From NCBI RefSeq assembly GCF_001547935.1, contig NZ_AP014635.1, positions 62,001 through 126,000 of the forward strand: 64,000 nt of DNA, in the 5' to 3' direction. The notes beneath the pieces are model-generated. The model did no database searches. It was not told the origin of the DNA and saw only the letters and a program-made list of their open reading frames with translations. A program made the translations under genes and the position numbers. The DNA is from Vibrio tritonius. Its GTDB lineage: Bacteria > Pseudomonadota > Gammaproteobacteria > Enterobacterales > Vibrionaceae. Positions 59,941 through 64,000 of this stretch are shown here, piece after piece (position 1 is the first letter of the stretch; each line of letters opens with the position of its first letter).

Positions 59941-60843
59941 ATGATCGATATTGTTCTTTGTACAGACGAAAACTACGCAGCATATTGCTCTGTTGTTATG
60001 GTATCTGCGCTAAAAAATACTGTTTGTCCCGAAATGTTTCATTTTCATGTATTGACTCCCAATTTAACCTCATTATCTCAGGAAAAAATGAATAGTTTGG
60101 TCACGGAGTATGGTGCTAAATTAAGTATTTATGAAGCAGATACAGGCTTTTTTGACTCTGTGAAAGCTGATTTAGGTCGCTTTGGTATTGGAACTTTATT
60201 GAGACTATATATGGATCACTACTTACCACAAGAGTGTGAGCGTGTGATTTATCTCGATTGTGATCTGTTGATTTTAGGTGATTTAGCCAAGTTATCGAAC
60301 GTTAATCTTAATGGTAATGTTGTTGGTGGAGTTCCTGATTTGTGCTCACCACAAACTTTTAAATCAAGAGAATATGAATATTTTAATGCAGGTGTTTTAG
60401 TTATTGATTTAGGTCTTTGGCGAGAAAAAAATATCGCCCAGCTAGCACTAGATTATTTGTCTAATCATAATGCTAAGTATTTAGACCAAGATGCTTTAAA
60501 CTACATATTTCAAGGTCAATGGAAAATCTTGGATATTAGTTGGAACATGCAGCCAGCCGCTTATACTGCTTATGATAAAAAATATGATTATATTCCTCGT
60601 AAACAAATTGAAGAGGCAGTACATTTCCCGAATATCGTACACTTTATTGGTCCTGTAAAACCATGGCATGCTAACTGTACTCATCCACTGCAACAGTTAT
60701 TTCTAGATTTTTCTAACTTTACCCCATGGCCAATCTCCCAGAAAGATTTACGTGCTCAAATTTCATGGACAAAACGAATAAACCGTCTGTTCAAGCACCT
60801 TAAAATCACTAAGCGACGCAAGATAACTAAGTATCAATTGTAG
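59941..60843 (+). CDS. Glycosyltransferase family 8 protein
   Basis: Predicted retaining glycosyltransferase of 300 residues, of the WaaI/WaaJ-like group that adds hexoses to the LPS core. I start at MIDIVLCTDENY. The metal-binding DxD is in VIYLDCDLLIL (about residue 105), and FNAGVLVIDL plus FIGPVKPWH are family motifs. Codons are more AT-rich than those of the housekeeping genes, as usual for LPS loci. The precise sugar cannot be told. Confidence 0.88.
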   Translation: MIDIVLCTDENYAAYCSVVMVSALKNTVCPEMFHFHVLTPNLTSLSQEKMNSLVTEYGAKLSIYEADTGFFDSVKADLGRFGIGTLLRLYMDHYLPQECERVIYLDCDLLILGDLAKLSNVNLNGNVVGGVPDLCSPQTFKSREYEYFNAGVLVIDLGLWREKNIAQLALDYLSNHNAKYLDQDALNYIFQGQWKILDISWNMQPAAYTAYDKKYDYIPRKQIEEAVHFPNIVHFIGPVKPWHANCTHPLQQLFLDFSNFTPWPISQKDLRAQISWTKRINRLFKHLKITKRRKITKYQL

Positions 60844-61007
60844 TAACCATCCTACATTAAATGTATTAGTTGTAATTCATTTTTCGTCGATTTGACACGA
60901 TACGAACAGATACCTTATACATCTACAAAAAACATGGATTGTTTATTAGCGAGAGAGAATAATCACTAATATCGTCTAATAAGATAAAGCATTGAGTACA
61001 AATATAT

Positions 61008-62048
61008 ATGAAATTGACAAATCAAATTAAATCACTTGATCGTCGCATTGGTCCTTTACGACGCAAAAGTTCACTACTAAATTGTCTCTATAACCATATT
61101 ACAGATATTAATGTTGAGCACAGTTTTCATTCAAAAAAAAGAAAAGAACAAGTTAAAAGTCAATCGACTCTTGCTATTAAGAAACTGTTAGAACCGACAT
61201 CTTTGGTCTGCGATTCTACTGAACTGCCTAAGATTATTTGGATGTATTGGCATTCAGGTTTTGATACTGCACCAGAAGTTGTTCACTTAGCGGTTAGATC
61301 GTGGCAGGAAATGAATCCTGGGTATGAAGTAAGGCTCCTAACTGATAAGAATTTAAAAGATTATCTCGATTTTGACTTTAATATGGTTTTTAAGACCGCA
61401 TCTATCCGTTGTTTAATGCCAACGAAGGCTGATATCTTGCGTTTTTACCTGTTAAGTCGATATGGCGGTGTTTGGGTTGATGCGACGACCTTTTGTATGG
61501 TTCCGTTAGATAAGTGGATTCACGAAGCTATGGCACCTTGCTCTCTTTTTAACTTCGTACAAAAAAACAATTTAACTCGACCTGTTGAAGCTTGGTTCAT
61601 CGCTTCACCAAAGGCGTCTCCAATTATTCAAAGTGTTTTAAAACAGTATGTCGATTTGGTTTTTAAACCAAGATCTTACAGCTTATTTGTTATGGGTAAG
61701 CAAGCGCATTTTGAGCGGCTATTAAGTAAAGAAGAACGAGAGAAACCGTTGGATCCGAGCATTATTCAACGAGCAGAGCAACATGGTTTTATGCCCTATT
61801 TTTCAGTTGCTTATTTCTTCTATAAAGCGCTGAAAGATAATTTAACTCCAGAGCAAGTGAGCATTTACCTGAGACAAGATGAGCAGCAGTTAATGACCAA
61901 TAAATTGGCTAAGACGAAAGATACAGAAGAAAACTTTATGAATTCTTGTGTCTCAAAGCAGACTTACCTTAGCTCTTATGCGAAAAGTGAATTGTTTGCG
62001 ATGAGAAAGCATGAACTTTTAGCAAGAATTGAACAACAAACCGCCTAA
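61008..62048 (+). CDS. Capsular polysaccharide synthesis-type glycosyltransferase (DXD family)
   Basis: A 346-residue protein of the Caps_synth/GT32-like group, expected in the cytoplasm or at the inner membrane. Motifs are KIIWMYWHSGFDTAPEVV near the start, then KADILRFYLLSRYGGVWVDATTF, where the conserved Asp is the equivalent of the DXD metal site. Likely adds a sugar to LPS core or capsule. A 165-base gap precedes it, with no clear terminator, so it may be cotranscribed with the GT8 gene. Confidence 0.82.
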   Translation: MKLTNQIKSLDRRIGPLRRKSSLLNCLYNHITDINVEHSFHSKKRKEQVKSQSTLAIKKLLEPTSLVCDSTELPKIIWMYWHSGFDTAPEVVHLAVRSWQEMNPGYEVRLLTDKNLKDYLDFDFNMVFKTASIRCLMPTKADILRFYLLSRYGGVWVDATTFCMVPLDKWIHEAMAPCSLFNFVQKNNLTRPVEAWFIASPKASPIIQSVLKQYVDLVFKPRSYSLFVMGKQAHFERLLSKEEREKPLDPSIIQRAEQHGFMPYFSVAYFFYKALKDNLTPEQVSIYLRQDEQQLMTNKLAKTKDTEENFMNSCVSKQTYLSSYAKSELFAMRKHELLARIEQQTA

Positions 62049-62221
62049 TTACTATTTGTAACAATTTGATTTCCCTCTTGTTTGGAGCTGCATCTGTTAC
62101 TTTGATATTGTCGACAGTCAATGCTTTCATAGATGAGCAATACTTGGTTATGAGACCTTTGTTATTGTTACTCATAGGATTTTGTAATAGAACCATTACT
62201 AATGGTTAAGTTGTTCTAGAG

Positions 62222-63193
62222 ATGAGGGAAATGCTAAAAATAGCTGTCTTTAACGTTGGTCGTAAGTGTTTTGGTAATACCATACTGCAGTTACCTTTTT
62301 TTGTTGCTTTGAAACAGCACTACCCAGATTGCCATATCACGTTATTTACGTCTCAACAAACGAGTCAAGTGCTGCTTTTTGATGGTTGTGTCGACCAAAT
62401 TATCTCGGATAGAAAAGTGTCGCCAGTACGTTTATCCTCGATGATTAAAACGGGTGAATACGATCTTTTATTTAATTTAAGACGAACCAGTGGGCGCATT
62501 CATTTAAGTTGCGTTCTTAGTGGTATGGGCAACAAGTATGCCTACACAACTAGCCGTTTCCATGATGTCTTTTACAAAAAAAATGTGGTGTTTGATAAAT
62601 GTACCATGTATCCAGCCATAGCGTATTTATCCTTGTTAAATGAAGTGACGGATAGCCATTACAATACGGATATTATTCGAACCTTAACGCCTGCTTCTGA
62701 ACAGCGCCCTAATGCGCTCACATTGCTTCCTGGAGGAAGCTCTCATCCGAAAAAATGGCCGATTGGTCATTATATTAAAGCGGCAGAACAGCTGGTGTGC
62801 GATGAGCAGTTGAAGCACCAAATAGAGCAGGTCAACATTGTCTTGGGTCCTCAAGAAGAGGAATATCTCAGCCAGATTCCAGAGAGTATTGGTGTTGTTC
62901 CTGTGCGGATTCACAAACAACCTAACGTAAAACAATTGGTTGAGTTAGCGTCACAAAGTGTACTTGCTCTATCGAATGATTGTGGACCCGGGCATATATT
63001 TCAAATGAGCAAAGTGCCAATGGTGGTTTTATTTGGTTGGATTGATGGAGTATCACCATACCATGTTATTCAGGAATGGTTTTTAAGCCATAATAACTCG
63101 TGTGCTGTGACTCCAGATGTAGAACTAAAACAAGTTGATACTATCCCAGTCGAAAAAGTAGTGGGAATGGCTCGAGTGGTCGCCCATCTTTAG
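62222..63193 (+). CDS. Glycosyltransferase family 9 (heptosyltransferase-like)
   Basis: A 323-residue member of the ADP-heptose:LPS heptosyltransferase family. Features include the N-terminal IAVFNVGRKCFGNTILQLPFFVALKQHYP, the LPGGSSHPKKWPIGHY loop that binds the donor, and the SNDCGPGHIFQMSKVPMVVLFG motif. A second Met at 62231 may be the start. It is probably an LPS-core enzyme, but WaaC/WaaF/WaaQ-type roles cannot be separated. It ends the sugar block, followed by a bidirectional terminator. Confidence 0.85.
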   Translation: MREMLKIAVFNVGRKCFGNTILQLPFFVALKQHYPDCHITLFTSQQTSQVLLFDGCVDQIISDRKVSPVRLSSMIKTGEYDLLFNLRRTSGRIHLSCVLSGMGNKYAYTTSRFHDVFYKKNVVFDKCTMYPAIAYLSLLNEVTDSHYNTDIIRTLTPASEQRPNALTLLPGGSSHPKKWPIGHYIKAAEQLVCDEQLKHQIEQVNIVLGPQEEEYLSQIPESIGVVPVRIHKQPNVKQLVELASQSVLALSNDCGPGHIFQMSKVPMVVLFGWIDGVSPYHVIQEWFLSHNNSCAVTPDVELKQVDTIPVEKVVGMARVVAHL

Positions 63194-63223
63194 TCTCGTA
63201 AAAGATGAGAGAAAGCAGCTGAC

Positions 63224-63250
63224 AAAAAAGAGCATGTAAATGCTCTTTTT
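63224..63250. terminator. Bidirectional terminator
   Basis: AAAAAAGAGCAT / ATGCTCTTTTT hairpin with A and T runs, between the convergent GT9 and yrbL genes. Confidence 0.9.
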
Positions 63251-63251
63251 C

Positions 63252-63803
63252 TCATAATAAGATATGTTGAAATGCTCGATTGATGCGCTTTAAGGTCTGT
63301 TTATAGGTGTAAGACGGAAACAGCATCCCAATCTTGATAAAGTTGGCAAACCCAATGCCATCAATCAAAATTAGCTCATACTCTCCTTGAGTGTTAGAGC
63401 GTAAGCAAATGTTTTGTAGGCGTAAATCGGTGACGGATACCGGTATGGCTAACATTTTGTCACGAAAGCGAATCGCTGCATCGCGAATCTTATCCATATC
63501 CAGTGCGATGTCGCTGTCCATCAGAGTCAGTAGGTTATGAGCCACACTGCCATCTTGTTCGAGCACTAATTCACAGACCAACCCTCTTCCTTGATTGGTT
63601 TCGACCCATTCGATCGGTTTGGCAACCGGAGCATCTTTATGCGCTAGATAGCGACGTGCGTAACGATACTCGCGTACACTTTCATCGATACGACGCTTTT
63701 GGTGATAGCGTACTTTAATGCATCGATCTGGAAAGTTCGGATGCTGATAACAGATCCGTTCCGAGCCCTTACCTATGACGTGTGCATGAGTAAGGTCAAT
63801 CAT
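63252..63803 (-). CDS. yrbL: YrbL-family protein (kinase-like fold)
   Basis: A 183-residue protein of the PhoP-regulated YrbL family. The opening [22 protein letters not shown] resembles a glycine-rich loop with the Lys of a kinase-like N-lobe; [10 protein letters not shown] and LILIDGIGF sit where the catalytic and metal loops of kinases lie. Proposed role is in LPS core or cation response, not proven. Its ATG overlaps the coaD stop by four bases, so they are cotranscribed and coupled. Confidence 0.82.
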   Translation of the reverse strand: MIDLTHAHVIGKGSERICYQHPNFPDRCIKVRYHQKRRIDESVREYRYARRYLAHKDAPVAKPIEWVETNQGRGLVCELVLEQDGSVAHNLLTLMDSDIALDMDKIRDAAIRFRDKMLAIPVSVTDLRLQNICLRSNTQGEYELILIDGIGFANFIKIGMLFPSYTYKQTLKRINRAFQHILL

Positions 63804-64000
63804 GATTGCACCTTTTTCTCAATTGCCTCCGCAATGAACTCGGGAACAAAAGAGCGAATATCACCACCATGGATAGCCACTTCTCGCACGATGGTGGATG
63901 AAAGAAACATGTACTGCTCAGTCGGCGTAAGGAAAATGCTTTCTAAATTGGGTTGCAGATGGCGGTACATGTTCGTTAAACCAAACTCATATTCAAAATC
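63800..64000 (-). CDS. coaD: Phosphopantetheine adenylyltransferase CoaD (3' end only)
   Basis: The last 66 residues of CoaD, which makes dephospho-CoA; the gene continues beyond the window. Visible are [20 protein letters not shown] and the adjacent [10 protein letters not shown], which match the C-terminal part of the CoaD nucleotidyltransferase fold (ISSTLVREIA-type motif). Vibrio genomes commonly have coaD beside the LPS-core genes. Translation is coupled to yrbL by an ATGA overlap. Confidence 0.93.
   Translation of the reverse strand, partial: DFEYEFGLTNMYRHLQPNLESIFLTPTEQYMFLSSTIVREVAIHGGDIRSFVPEFIAEAIEKKVQS

Overview
This window is chromosomal DNA from a gamma-proteobacterium, almost certainly a Vibrio. 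The evidence is the family-level match of its housekeeping genes (rep, uvrD, recQ, gor, rlmJ, prlC, yicC, rph-pyrE, slmA, coaBC, radC, rpmBG, mutM, coaD), their vibrio-like order (yicC/rph-pyrE/lpxL/slmA/coaBC/mcp/radC/rpmBG/mutM, ending at an LPS-core locus beside coaD), and a CsrB-type sRNA beside ggt. The species cannot be fixed from the sequence alone.

Layout. 1-2370: 3' part of rep, then a five-tRNA operon (Arg-CCG, then His-GTG/Pro-TGG twice as a tandem duplication). 2371-3274: AT-rich gap with a partial copy of the tRNA-Pro 3' end. 3275-8712: dipeptide/oligopeptide ABC importer operon (fused double ATPase, binding protein, two permeases). 8882-9808: exported SPOR-like protein. 9908-15674 (minus): three-part RND efflux operon. 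16244-20836: gor, rlmJ, prlC. 21004-21728: four tandem copies of a structured ~180-bp repeat. 21786-24038: PAP2 phosphatase lipoprotein with autotransporter-like repeats. 24385-26864: small lipoprotein and uvrD. 26981-27478 (minus): CsrB-family sRNA, with a VarA/UvrY-type palindrome upstream that also lies just past ggt. 27607-32025 (minus): ggt, an RhtB-type exporter, an AraC regulator, rarD. 32202-36208: recQ, a small protein, an ABC exporter. 36303-42488: Fur-type boxes and a ferrichrome uptake locus (fhuC-fhuD-fhuB, then the receptor). 42746-47580: accessory island with a secreted pectate lyase, two EAL-domain paralogs and a ToxT-like AraC gene broken by a 262-bp MITE. 47641-58787: housekeeping block, with a second copy of the MITE just upstream of a chemoreceptor gene. 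58819-64000: LPS-core/surface sugar genes (sugar-nucleotide epimerase, three glycosyltransferases), yrbL and the 3' end of coaD.

How it works together. The recurring themes are nutrient scavenging (peptide importer, gamma-glutamyltranspeptidase, ferrichrome system, pectate lyase, chemoreceptor) and envelope function (efflux, lipid A acylation, LPS core). The CsrB-type RNA would connect the region to the VarS/VarA-CsrA network, and the EAL pair to cyclic-di-GMP.

The best candidates for something undescribed are: (a) the 262-bp TA-flanked MITE, whose two copies differ by changes that keep their internal stems paired, one of them sitting in an AraC gene whose frame is exactly restored by precise excision; (b) the ~180-bp tandem array of hairpin-bearing units; (c) the EAL-EAL-AraC(pseudo) cluster next to the pectate lyase; (d) the PAP2/passenger-repeat lipoprotein.
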